From Pseudomonadota bacterium (lineage in GTDB: Bacteria; Pseudomonadota; Gammaproteobacteria; Steroidobacterales; Steroidobacteraceae): 64,000 bases of DNA. The number at the start of each line of letters is the position of its first letter. The first letter of the stretch is position 1. The translations under genes were made by a program, and so were the position numbers. The stretch spans positions 1 through 64,000 of the forward strand of contig JADIYJ010000015.1 in assembly GCA_016705325.1 (NCBI GenBank). Reading direction: 5' to 3'. The notes below the pieces were generated by a model, which saw only the letters and a list, made by a program, of their open reading frames with translations, ran no database searches and was not told the origin of the DNA. Shown here in pieces: positions 54,503-61,760 of this stretch.

Positions 54503-54930
54503 CCGCCGAAGATCTTGTTCCACCGGACATGGCGGCGGCCATTGCGCTGACCGTGGCGCCGACACCGGTCATCGCCGCAGCAGCGGGTCCCGGGCGACTG
54601 GGGTTCGAAGCAGACACCATCACGGTCAGCGAGTCTGCTGGGGCGGTGCCGTTGCGCGTGGTGCGCCGCGGCGGCGCCGCGGGCACGGTCTCCTTCAGCT
54701 TTAGAACCATCGACGACAGTGCGATTGCGGACCGCGACTATGCCGGCCTGGGCACGGTCCAGGGATCCATCGGACCGGGTGAAACGAGCAAGACACTCCT
54801 GATTCCGATCGTTTCCGACGCCGTCATGGAATCCACCGAGCTCTTCGACGTTGCCATCGAGGACCCGACCGCTGGCGCAACGCTCGGCAACATCGCACAG
54901 ATCACCGTCATCATCGTGGACGATGACTGA
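54457..54930 (+). pseudogene. Calx-beta domain, probably the displaced C-terminal part of the kinase
   Basis: A 157-aa ORF whose main part is a Calx-beta repeat (TITVSESAGAVPLRVVRRG, DYAGLGTVQGSIGPGE, TELFDVAIEDPTAGATLG). In this frame the upstream codons continue back to about 54405 (PREEPPQAIASAVDST), where the kinase frame crosses at TCGCCCCGCG. A one-base indel there would give a single 570-aa kinase with an extracytoplasmic Calx-beta domain. Such domains bind calcium or are adhesive. Confidence 0.65.
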
Positions 54931-54993
54931 ACCGGTGCGTGGCATGAAACCGCGCGATTCCACGACGTCGTCAGCCTTCTGGAACCGGACGAC

Positions 54994-55638
54994 TCAGCCT
55001 TCCCCCCGCGCGTTCACCCATGCCAGCAACTCGCCCAGGACCCTGGCGACGGCCTGGTCGAACGCCTCGGCAATGTCGCCCACGCGATTGTCGCGGGCAG
55101 TGACCGACGCCTTGAAGCTGCGCTCGCCCACGACGGTCCGATCGTGTGTGCGATCCAGTGCTGCATGCACCTCCACCACGATCGTCGGTGCCGTGGCCTG
55201 ACCATGGTCGTAGCGCGCCTCGAACGTGCGCACGTCAAGCTTGAGCACATAGTCGGCGCGGGCGATCGCGGCGTGGTCGAGCAGTCGGGCGGGACCCTGG
55301 TCTGCGTCGAAGGCGCGTTGCAGGGCCGAGTCGAACAGGGCCACCGACGAGGTCACCCAGCGCGCGTCCTTGATGTAGGCCGCCTGCGTGCCGGTCACGG
55401 TCAGGATGCGGTCGCTGGCAGCGGCGCGATCGAAACCCGTCGCCAGCAGCAGGACACTGAAACCTGGCTCGCCGGACGCCACCTCCTGCGACTGCGGCGT
55501 CGAGGCGCCGAAGCGATACAGTTGGGCCGGCTCCGTCTTCGGAAAGAGCGAAACGCAGCCGGCCAGCAGGCTCGCTGCGGCAACCAGCGCTACGCGGCGG
55601 CTCATGGCCTGCAGGATCGTGGACTGCGTGGCGATCAT
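54994..55638 (-). CDS. ABC-type transport auxiliary lipoprotein (PqiC-like)
   Basis: A 214-aa lipoprotein (lipobox LLAGC) with the auxiliary-lipoprotein fold, including ARWVTSSVALFDSALQRAF and IVVEVHAALDRT. In MCE systems such a protein docks to the MCE channel at the outer membrane. The start overlaps the MlaD-type stop by 4 bp (ATGA). It is the last gene of the operon. Confidence 0.85.
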   Translation of the reverse strand: MIATQSTILQAMSRRVALVAAASLLAGCVSLFPKTEPAQLYRFGASTPQSQEVASGEPGFSVLLLATGFDRAAASDRILTVTGTQAAYIKDARWVTSSVALFDSALQRAFDADQGPARLLDHAAIARADYVLKLDVRTFEARYDHGQATAPTIVVEVHAALDRTHDRTVVGERSFKASVTARDNRVGDIAEAFDQAVARVLGELLAWVNARGEG

Positions 55639-56573
55639 GGCTTGACCTCTATTTCCTGCGCTGGCGGTTTGGCGAGCAGTCCCTGAGGACTCTGTTGCAT
55701 CTCGCCGAGTACCCGGTCGAAGCTCGCGGCCGCTTGCTGCAGGCTGGCGCTGGCCGACGTGATCTGCTGCAGGCCGGTGGTGGCGAAGTCGCTCGTCGGA
55801 CCCTCCAGCCTGCTCATCATCGTGCGCAGGTCCCTGGCGGCGCCCTCGATGTCGGTGGCTGCGTTACCGAGCTTTGCGACGATAAGACGGCCATCGCCCT
55901 GGACCAGGGCGTTGCTCGACGCGGCCAGTGCGCCGACCTGCTGCGCCGCGCGGTCCGCGCTCTGCAGCGCGCGCTGCGCGTCGGCAATGATCGCCTTGCG
56001 TTCGCGCAGCTCCGCGGTCGCTGCCTCTACGTTGTCGAGCACGCCGCTGATGCGCTCGATGTTGTCTTCCGACAGCACGCGGTTGACGCGGTCCATGGCC
56101 TCGACGGCACGTGTCAGGACAGTGCCACCGCTGGCCAGCAAGTCGGAGAGCATGCCGCGCTCGGAGCGGATCCGTGGCACGGTGCCCTTGGAAACTGCCC
56201 GCTTCAACAGTCGACTGGCGGGGGTTCCGGCGGTGATCTGCACGTAGTTCACACCAGTGATGCCCTGCGGTTCCAGCGTCGCGAAGCTGTCGACACGGAT
56301 CGGCACGTCCGACGTCACCTTGGCCCTGGCGATCACCTGCGTGGGATCGACCGTATCGAGCGAGATCTCCGTCACTTCGCCGACCTTGATGCCGTTGAAA
56401 TGAACCTCGCCGCCCTGCGACAGGCCGCGCACCGGTCCTGCAAAGACGATGTCGTAGTAGTCATAGTCCTGGTTGAACTTGTACGCCGCCAGCCAGACGC
56501 TGAAAACGACCATGCCGATCACCAGCAGGATCGAAGTAAGACCGACGAGGGCGTAATTGGCGTTGCGTTCCAT
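55635..56573 (-). CDS. MlaD family MCE protein
   Basis: A 312-aa protein: one N-terminal transmembrane helix (residues 7-30), an MCE domain at about 38-120 (VRGLSQGGEVHFNGIKVGEV, GITGVNYVQITAG in part), and a long helical C terminus that can form a needle. It makes a hexameric ring for phospholipid passage across the periplasm. The ATG overlaps the stop of the ATPase gene (TGATG). Confidence 0.93.
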   Translation of the reverse strand: MERNANYALVGLTSILLVIGMVVFSVWLAAYKFNQDYDYYDIVFAGPVRGLSQGGEVHFNGIKVGEVTEISLDTVDPTQVIARAKVTSDVPIRVDSFATLEPQGITGVNYVQITAGTPASRLLKRAVSKGTVPRIRSERGMLSDLLASGGTVLTRAVEAMDRVNRVLSEDNIERISGVLDNVEAATAELRERKAIIADAQRALQSADRAAQQVGALAASSNALVQGDGRLIVAKLGNAATDIEGAARDLRTMMSRLEGPTSDFATTGLQQITSASASLQQAAASFDRVLGEMQQSPQGLLAKPPAQEIEVKP

Positions 56574-57385
56574 CAGCCTGCTCCTCGTGCAGCGCGCAAA
56601 CCGGATGCCATGCGTCCGCGTGGACCACCGAAATACTCCTGGATCCAGGGATGGTCGGACTTTTCGAGTTCGCGCACGGGCGCCATGGCAACCACCTTCT
56701 TGTCCGCGAGGACGGCCACCTGGTCGGTGATCGTATAGAGGCTGTCGAGATCGTGGGTGATCATGAACACGGTCAGGTCCAGGCTGTCCGAAAGATCGCG
56801 GATCAGTTCATCGAAGGCCGCTGCACCGATCGGATCGAGTCCCGAGGTGGGCTCGTCGAGGAACAGCAGTTCCGGGTCCAGCGCCAGGGCGCGCGCCAGG
56901 CTGGCGCGCTTGATCATGCCTCCGGAGAGCTCGGCCGGCTTCAGTGCGCCGGCACCGGGCGGCAGGCCGGCCAGGGCGATCTTGAGGTCCGCCAGCTGGT
57001 CAATTTCATCCTTGAGCATGTCGGTGTGCTCGAAGAGCGGCGCGGCCACGTTCTCCCTCACCGTGAGGTTCGACCACAGGGCGCCTTGCTGGAACAGGAC
57101 GCCCCAGCGGCGGTTGATCGACGTCCATTGCCGCCGCCGGGCATAGCGGATGTCCTGGCCAAAGATTCTCACCGAACCGCCTTCCGCGCTTCTCAAGCCG
57201 ATGATCGTGTTCAGCAGCACCGACTTGCCGGTGCCCGAGGCGCCGACCACACCCAGGACGTCGCCCCGGTTCACTACCAGATCCAGGTGGTCGTGGATCG
57301 TGCGATCGCCGATGCGCGAGACCAGTCCGCGTACCTCGATGGGCGGAGCGTCCCGATCCAGTGGTGCTTCGTCGGATTCCGTCAT
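56573..57385 (-). CDS. MCE-type ABC transporter ATP-binding protein (MlaF-like)
   Basis: A 270-aa ATPase: Walker A VGASGTGKSVLL, signature AELSGGMIKRASLARAL, Walker B LLFLDEPTSGLDP and switch MITHDLDS. The insert and C-terminal stretch (QEYFGGPRG) are typical of MlaF/MKL proteins that drive lipid transport. The ATG at 57385 overlaps the stop of the permease gene (ATGA); the longer open frame is a shadow. Confidence 0.93.
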   Translation of the reverse strand: MTESDEAPLDRDAPPIEVRGLVSRIGDRTIHDHLDLVVNRGDVLGVVGASGTGKSVLLNTIIGLRSAEGGSVRIFGQDIRYARRRQWTSINRRWGVLFQQGALWSNLTVRENVAAPLFEHTDMLKDEIDQLADLKIALAGLPPGAGALKPAELSGGMIKRASLARALALDPELLFLDEPTSGLDPIGAAAFDELIRDLSDSLDLTVFMITHDLDSLYTITDQVAVLADKKVVAMAPVRELEKSDHPWIQEYFGGPRGRMASGLRAARGAG

Positions 57386-58497
57386 ATGTCGAGCTTCATG
57401 TAGATCAGGGCGAAGATCGCATCGATCATGATGGTGGCGAAGATCGCCTGCACGACTGCCGCGGTGACGCCGCGGCCGAGGGATTCGACGTCCCCACCCA
57501 CTTCCATGCCCTGCCGACAGCCGATGGCGGCGATCACCCCAGCCAGCACCGGCGCCTTCGAGAGGCCGACCCAGAAGTGCATCACCCCGACATCGTCGAT
57601 CATTCGCTGCAGGAACAGCGTCGGGCCCAGGTCCAGCACCCACCAGGTGACGACCAGGCCGCCGGCCAGCCCCGCCAGGGTCGCGACGAAGGTGAGCAAG
57701 GGAGTGATGAACAACAGCGCCATGAACCGCGGCAGTACCAGGGCGTCGAAGGGATCGACGCCCAGCACCTGCATGGCATCGATCTCCTGTTTCATCTTCA
57801 TCGCCCCGATCTCGGCGGCGAAAGCCGAAGCCGATCGACCGGCGAGCAGCAGCGCGGTGACCAGCACATTGAACTCGCGCAGCACGGCGATGCCGATCAG
57901 GTCCACGGCGAAGACCTGGGCGCCAAAATCGCTGAGGATGTTGGCACCCAGCAAGGCCACCACCGCACCAATGAAGAACGTGGTGGTGGCGACGATCGGT
58001 ATCGCGTCCAGCCCGGCCCGCTCTGCCAGGGCGAAGACGGCGGCCCAGCGCACCTTGCCCGGCCGACGGATCGCCCGACCGATGGCGAAAAGCAGGTTAC
58101 CGGTGAAGACGTTGAGCTCGTAGAAATCGAACCCGACGCTGACGACGCTGCGGCCGAAACGTTCGAACAGATCGTAGAGCGCGCGCCGCTCCACGACCGG
58201 CGTCCGCGGCGCCGCGGTGGCATGCGCGACCAGGTCCAGCAGCCGCAGAATTTCCGCGCGAGCGCTGATCTTGCCCTGTTCGGCCGCCTGTTCGATGGCC
58301 TTCAGGATGCCGTAGGCACCGGAGGTATCGCAGCGATCGATCCCGTTCGCGTCGATGGCGATGTCGCGCGAACCCTTCAGCGCGGCGCCGAGACGCTCAT
58401 TGGCCGAGCCCATGCGCACGGCCGTCCAGTCGCCGGTCAGCACGGCGATCTGGCCCTGGTCGCTGGTCTCGAGACGGAAGTCGGCCGGTTGGTTCAT
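57382..58497 (-). CDS. MlaE family permease with N-terminal STAS domain
   Basis: A 371-aa protein: residues 1-95 form a STAS-like domain (LTGDWTAVRMG, GIDRCDTSGAYGILKA), then the MlaE permease with five or six helices and the conserved EFNVLVTALLLAGRSASAFAAEI (in part) and MKMKQEIDAMQVLGVDPFD. Fused STAS-MlaE permeases are known in several proteobacteria. It is the first gene of the operon permease-ATPase-MCE-lipoprotein, which suggests transport of phospholipid or a similar lipid between the membranes. Confidence 0.92.
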   Translation of the reverse strand: MNQPADFRLETSDQGQIAVLTGDWTAVRMGSANERLGAALKGSRDIAIDANGIDRCDTSGAYGILKAIEQAAEQGKISARAEILRLLDLVAHATAAPRTPVVERRALYDLFERFGRSVVSVGFDFYELNVFTGNLLFAIGRAIRRPGKVRWAAVFALAERAGLDAIPIVATTTFFIGAVVALLGANILSDFGAQVFAVDLIGIAVLREFNVLVTALLLAGRSASAFAAEIGAMKMKQEIDAMQVLGVDPFDALVLPRFMALLFITPLLTFVATLAGLAGGLVVTWWVLDLGPTLFLQRMIDDVGVMHFWVGLSKAPVLAGVIAAIGCRQGMEVGGDVESLGRGVTAAVVQAIFATIMIDAIFALIYMKLDI

Positions 58498-58586
58498 GCG
58501 TCTACGCCGCGGTCGTGCGGCCTGGGTGCTCAGTTGCGCCTGACTCTTGCGTCCGTCAGTACCGCGAGCACCTGCAGCTGCCGGTG

Positions 58587-58661
58587 TCCATGATCGCTTC
58601 CCTCCCCTCGACGATGACGGCCGCAGGCGGGATGCTGCGCCTATCGACGGTGCGCAACAAG
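58587..58661 (-). repeat. Dispersed leader repeat, copy 2 (upstream of MlaE-type gene)
   Basis: A 75-bp copy of the 52191-52267 leader, read on the minus strand, ending in ATGGAC and an 11-codon ORF (MDTGSCRCSRY) that stops 90 bp before the permease gene. The 407-bp gap 58498-58904 holds nothing else that I can identify. Confidence 0.65.
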
Positions 58662-58904
58662 TCGACGCCTTTCGCGCAATGTGGAACTGAGCGCTCAACC
58701 GGCAGCTGGACGCACTGACGCAGCAGCGAATGCAGCTCGCAGGCTACGATCAGGTCGAGGCAGAGTCGGAACAGGTGGAGGCCGGGCACTCGCGCGACAC
58801 CGAGGCAACGTTCCAGATCCGGTTCGAGGCACCTCGCAGCGAGGCGCGGTCGGGCCAGGCCTACCGCACAGGTCCCGGCCTGTCGGTGGTGCTCTTGTCG
58901 ATCC

Positions 58905-59247
58905 ATAATGCAGCGAAGTTCCTGGTGGTGCCCGACCCGTGCAACGTCGACATGTTCTGCGCGATGATGAAGCGGCACCCGCCGACCGTGCTGGTCAACG
59001 TGCCGACGCTGTACATGATGCTCATCGATTCGCCGCGCTTCCGCGAAGTCGACTTCTCTCGCCTACGCGTGGCAGTGTCGGGTGCGGCGCCCTTCCCGGT
59101 GGAGGCGATCAGGAAGCTGGAGGCCATCGTCGGCGAGAAAAAGCTGTGTGAGGGGTACGGCATGACCGAAGCGTCGCCCTTTCTCACCTGCAATCCGCCG
59201 CAACGGTCGAAGACCGGCTCGATCGGCGAACCGGGCGAGATCATCGC
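58905..59247 (+). pseudogene. Acyl-CoA ligase (AMP-binding) internal fragment
   Basis: Only the middle of a long-chain acyl-CoA synthetase remains: LVNVPTLYMMLIDSPRF, RLRVAVSGAAPFPVEA, EGYGMTEASPFLTC and TGSIGEP. Both the N-terminal ATP-binding part and the C-terminal domain are missing. The homology stops exactly where the first 25-bp direct repeat (59250) begins, which suggests that integration cut the gene. Confidence 0.8.
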
Positions 59248-59249
59248 CT

Positions 59250-59274
59250 TTCGAATGCGTTGGTAGCGGGAGCC
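59250..59274. repeat. 25-bp direct repeat, copy 1 (att-like)
   Basis: 24 of 25 bases are the same as 60178-60202. On the minus strand it reads GGCTCCCGCTACCA followed by ACGCATTCGAA, which looks like a tRNA acceptor 3' end with CCA. It bounds the left side of the nucleotidyltransferase module. Confidence 0.8.
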
Positions 59275-59322
59275 TGCTACCGATCCGAGCAATCGCGATG
59301 ACCCGGCACAGCCGAGGGTGCC

Positions 59323-59889
59323 CTAATCGTCCACGGTGCCGATGAGGCCTTCAACGACCCGCGCCGCATCACGCCCGAAGCGCTGCGCCACCCGACGCAG
59401 CAGTTCCAGGTCCAGCAACTCACGATCCAGGTCGATGACGGCATGCGCATCGGCCAGGTCGATCGGACCGCCGGCGAATGCCTTCATGGCGATGAAGTCC
59501 TCCCGACCGACGATCGCCAGGGTCGTTTCCCCGAGCCGGACCTGCCGCGTGCGGTTCAGGAGTTCGGGATCCATGCCGCGCAGACCGAGCAGCAGGTCCA
59601 CCCGGTTGCCGTAACGGTCCCTGATCTCGAGCAACCCAGGAATCGGGTCGTCGACGTCGCCGGTCCTCAGCGCAACCTCATAGCCCTCCTCGAGCAGGGA
59701 CTGTCGCAGGGCCTGCGCCTCGCAGACCTGCAGCGCCACGATGGCGTCGGCATCGAGGCTGGCCCGGACGACGCCGTGCACCGCCGCCGCCATGGCGCCG
59801 ATGACCGCGTATCGAACCCCTCGCCGGGCAAGCGACTCGGCGACGTCGGCCATCAGCAGCGCCGACTGGCCCGGTGCGCTAGCGCGCAT
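59323..59889 (-). CDS. Nucleotidyltransferase of the AbiEii/MNT-like type
   Basis: A 188-aa protein with the nucleotidyltransferase signature VIGAMAAAVHG and, after VRA, SLDADAIV with the metal-binding Asp pair (46, 48). Such proteins occur as toxins or antitoxins beside small partners. The ATG at 59889 lies inside the 3' end of the small upstream gene, which fixes the start; earlier in-frame starts (to 59943) are less likely. Confidence 0.78.
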   Translation of the reverse strand: MRASAPGQSALLMADVAESLARRGVRYAVIGAMAAAVHGVVRASLDADAIVALQVCEAQALRQSLLEEGYEVALRTGDVDDPIPGLLEIRDRYGNRVDLLLGLRGMDPELLNRTRQVRLGETTLAIVGREDFIAMKAFAGGPIDLADAHAVIDLDRELLDLELLRRVAQRFGRDAARVVEGLIGTVDD

Positions 59890-60058
59890 TCGGCGATACC
59901 GCGTCTCGAGGCGGGGACTGGCCGGTAACACCGGCATGCGCAAGCTGCGCCATCAGCTGGCAATGCGCCAGAAACGCGGCCAGCCGCTGCTCTGCGGTCA
60001 TCCGCTTGACGTCCTCCTGGAGGCTGCGGCGAGCATCGTCGGCCAGTCGCGATTTCAT
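59879..60058 (-). CDS. Small partner protein of the nucleotidyltransferase
   Basis: A 59-aa ORF (MKSRLADDARRSLQEDVKR, MTAEQRLAAFLAHCQL) that overlaps the nucleotidyltransferase start by 11 bp. Small proteins with a TPEERL-like helix commonly precede nucleotidyltransferase toxin-antitoxin genes. A role as antitoxin or toxin partner is inferred from context. Confidence 0.6.
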   Translation of the reverse strand: MKSRLADDARRSLQEDVKRMTAEQRLAAFLAHCQLMAQLAHAGVTGQSPPRDAVSPNAR

Positions 60059-60150
60059 GGGGTCATGTGAAACCGACGGGCCGATGGTGTCAAGAACAAG
60101 CGGCGCCGAACGCGTGGGGAATCCGACGGAACCCTCAGGGGCAACAAAGC

Positions 60151-60172
60151 AAAACGGCCCCGGAGGGGCCGC
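60151..60172 (-). terminator. Terminator downstream of a former tRNA gene
   Basis: On the minus strand CGGCCCC pairs with GGGGCCG across a 3-nt loop and is followed by TTTTG. It lies 6 bp beyond the second direct repeat, in the position of a tRNA terminator. Confidence 0.75.
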
Positions 60173-60177
60173 TTGCT

Positions 60178-60202
60178 TCGAATGCGTTGGTAGCGGGGGC
60201 CG
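60178..60202. repeat. 25-bp direct repeat, copy 2 (attachment site of a P4-like element)
   Basis: The minus-strand reading starts GGCCCCCGCTACCA, like the 3' end of a tRNA (most like the initiator tRNA) including CCA, and is followed by the terminator at 60151-60172. The tRNA body is not present to the right, as expected if an element entered at the 3' end and the intact tRNA lies at its far end beyond 64000. Confidence 0.75.
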
Positions 60203-60265
60203 GCTTTTGGATTACGCACAGAGTCTTGGATGTGACCCCAAAAGACCGCCGGCGCGCCTGAAACA

Positions 60266-60655
60266 CTAGGCTTTCCGCGGCGTGCGGCGCTTGTTCTGGC
60301 GCGCCTGCGCTTCGTGCGCCGTCACCAGCGCGGAAAGCTGATCGAGCGTGTACGCAGGTTGCCGCGCAATCCGCAGCGGCGCGGAGCCGGTCACGTTGCG
60401 CTCGCTCATGATCTGGTTGGCACGCTGTTTCGTGTAGTTGCCGATCTGCTGAATCCCGCGCCTGATCGTCACCCGCCCCGGAAAGAGGGTCCCGGCGACG
60501 TTCTCCGGCGTCACGTCCACGCCCTGCGCCCGCGCCTCGCTCACAACTTGCGCGAGCGGCACGCTGCCCGCGGGGTCCACGCCGGGAAGTCGCTCCGGCG
60601 GGCGGCCCGTCGCGGAGTTGACGTAGAAAAGCTCGCCTTTGTAGCCGAGGGTCAT
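60266..60655 (-). CDS. Hypothetical protein of the mobile element
   Basis: A 129-aa soluble protein from the ATG at 60655, basic at the C terminus (QARQNKRRTPRKA). No family is recognised. It is the gene nearest the attachment site and is divergent from the excisionase-like gene. Confidence 0.55.
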   Translation of the reverse strand: MTLGYKGELFYVNSATGRPPERLPGVDPAGSVPLAQVVSEARAQGVDVTPENVAGTLFPGRVTIRRGIQQIGNYTKQRANQIMSERNVTGSAPLRIARQPAYTLDQLSALVTAHEAQARQNKRRTPRKA

Positions 60656-60737
60656 CGCGCAGATTTTCCACCCTAAGCGGAAATTTGCAAGGCGTTCTAG
60701 TTTTCGCGTCAGCAACTACCCGAAAGGAGCTGACGCA

Positions 60738-60950
60738 ATGCCCTCGCCACTGAATCCCCGCAGGCTGTACACGTTAAAGGACTCGGCCGACGCGCTGCGC
60801 GAGTGCAACGCGAACACCCCGCACAGCCCAAGCGGCTTGCGAGTGTGGGCTGACCAAGGCCGGATTGAGCACCTGAAATTATCGGATGGCTCGCGCGTGA
60901 TTCGCGGCTCGACGCTCATTCGGCTGTCACAGCGCGACGCGGCGCGCTGA
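60738..60950 (+). CDS. Small HTH protein, AlpA/excisionase-like
   Basis: A 70-aa protein: RLYTLKDSADALREC and SGLRVWADQGRIEHLKLSDGSR are a winged-HTH of the MerR-like/excisionase type, as found in phage satellites at the start of the replication operon. A GAAAGGAG lies 6-8 nt before the ATG. Confidence 0.72.
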   Translation: MPSPLNPRRLYTLKDSADALRECNANTPHSPSGLRVWADQGRIEHLKLSDGSRVIRGSTLIRLSQRDAAR

Positions 60951-60959
60951 TCGAGCGTC

Positions 60960-61136
60960 ATGCCCCTGCGACCCGAAATCCGCGAGTTGGTCTTGCTGTT
61001 CGCGCAGCAGGCCGCCCGCGAGATTCTGGCCGCAGAAGCCGCCGCGCTTGCCGACGCTGAAACGAAAAAGCCCCGCGACCTTTCGGGCGACGGGGCAAAG
61101 GATTTTCGCAATGCCGAGTCTATCCCGATCCCCTGA
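60960..61136 (+). CDS. Small hypothetical ORF of the mobile element
   Basis: A 58-aa ORF (MPLRPEIRELVLLFAQQAA) that is helical and begins 10 bp after the HTH gene. A GC-rich hairpin (61070-61096), with a T run when read on the minus strand, lies inside it. Coding status is uncertain. Confidence 0.4.
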   Translation: MPLRPEIRELVLLFAQQAAREILAAEAAALADAETKKPRDLSGDGAKDFRNAESIPIP

Positions 61137-61326
61137 TCCGCCGCGAACGGCGGACCCGCCGACCGACGAGCAGCGCGACCTTCTGGCGAGGCTCGCCTCG
61201 GTCGCCGAGATGATCGAGCAGCACCGGGCGACCATCTACCTGTTGGAACGCGAGCGCGTGCAGTTGCAGCACCGGCTGCGGCTGACGGGGCTTCGGCCGG
61301 CGGCACCGGCTGCGGACTTGCCGTGA
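61111..61326 (+). CDS. Small coiled-coil protein of the mobile element
   Basis: A 71-aa protein with a helical stretch (RLASVAEMIEQHRATIYLLE, ERVQLQHRLRLTG) likely to form a coiled coil. AAGGA lies 8 nt before the ATG at 61111. Its stop overlaps the GTG of the CHC2 gene by 4 bp. Confidence 0.6.
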   Translation: MPSLSRSPDPPRTADPPTDEQRDLLARLASVAEMIEQHRATIYLLERERVQLQHRLRLTGLRPAAPAADLP

Positions 61327-61760
61327 CCGCCGCGAAGCTACTCGACCGTCTCGACGGCGTGCGGCAATCCGGGCCGGGCAGATGGCTTGCAAAGTGTCCA
61401 GCGCATGAGGACCGCAGCCCGAGCCTATCCATTCGTGAAATTGATGGCGGGCGCGTGCTGCTGCACGACTTCGCGGGTTGCGACGTGGAATCCATCCTCG
61501 CGGCGGTCGGGCTGGAATTCAACGATCTGTACCCGCCACGAGATACGGTCGTGCCGTTCCGCCGAGCGAGTTCCCCGCGCCTTCCCGCGGCGGATGCGCT
61601 CGCGGCGCTCGATCACGAGGCGCAAGTCATCGCGGTCATCGCTGCGGACCTGCATCAACACCGGGAGATTGACGAGGCCACATGGCAGCGCCTCGCGCTC
61701 GCAGCGAGGCGCATTGGCGAAGCTCGGGCCGTGGTCGCACCGCTCAGGGTGAAGCCATGA
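61323..61760 (+). CDS. CHC2 zinc-finger protein (primase-associated)
   Basis: A 145-aa protein with the CHC2-like finger KCPAHEDRSPSLSI followed by LLHDFAGCD (Cys 25, His 28, Cys 53), as in the zinc domain of DnaG/phage primases. No TOPRIM domain follows, so it supplies a DNA-binding or primase accessory function. It starts at GTG, overlapping the previous stop, and its stop overlaps the ATG of the helicase-primase gene. Confidence 0.8.
   Translation: MTAAKLLDRLDGVRQSGPGRWLAKCPAHEDRSPSLSIREIDGGRVLLHDFAGCDVESILAAVGLEFNDLYPPRDTVVPFRRASSPRLPAADALAALDHEAQVIAVIAADLHQHREIDEATWQRLALAARRIGEARAVVAPLRVKP

Noticed and set aside
60189..60270. Complete tRNA gene at the second direct repeat
   Set aside because: Only the 3' end pattern is present; no anticodon or D arm can be folded from the sequence to its right.
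61070..61096. GC-rich hairpin as a terminator
   Set aside because: The T run is on the minus strand, where no gene would use it; left as a remark on the small ORF.
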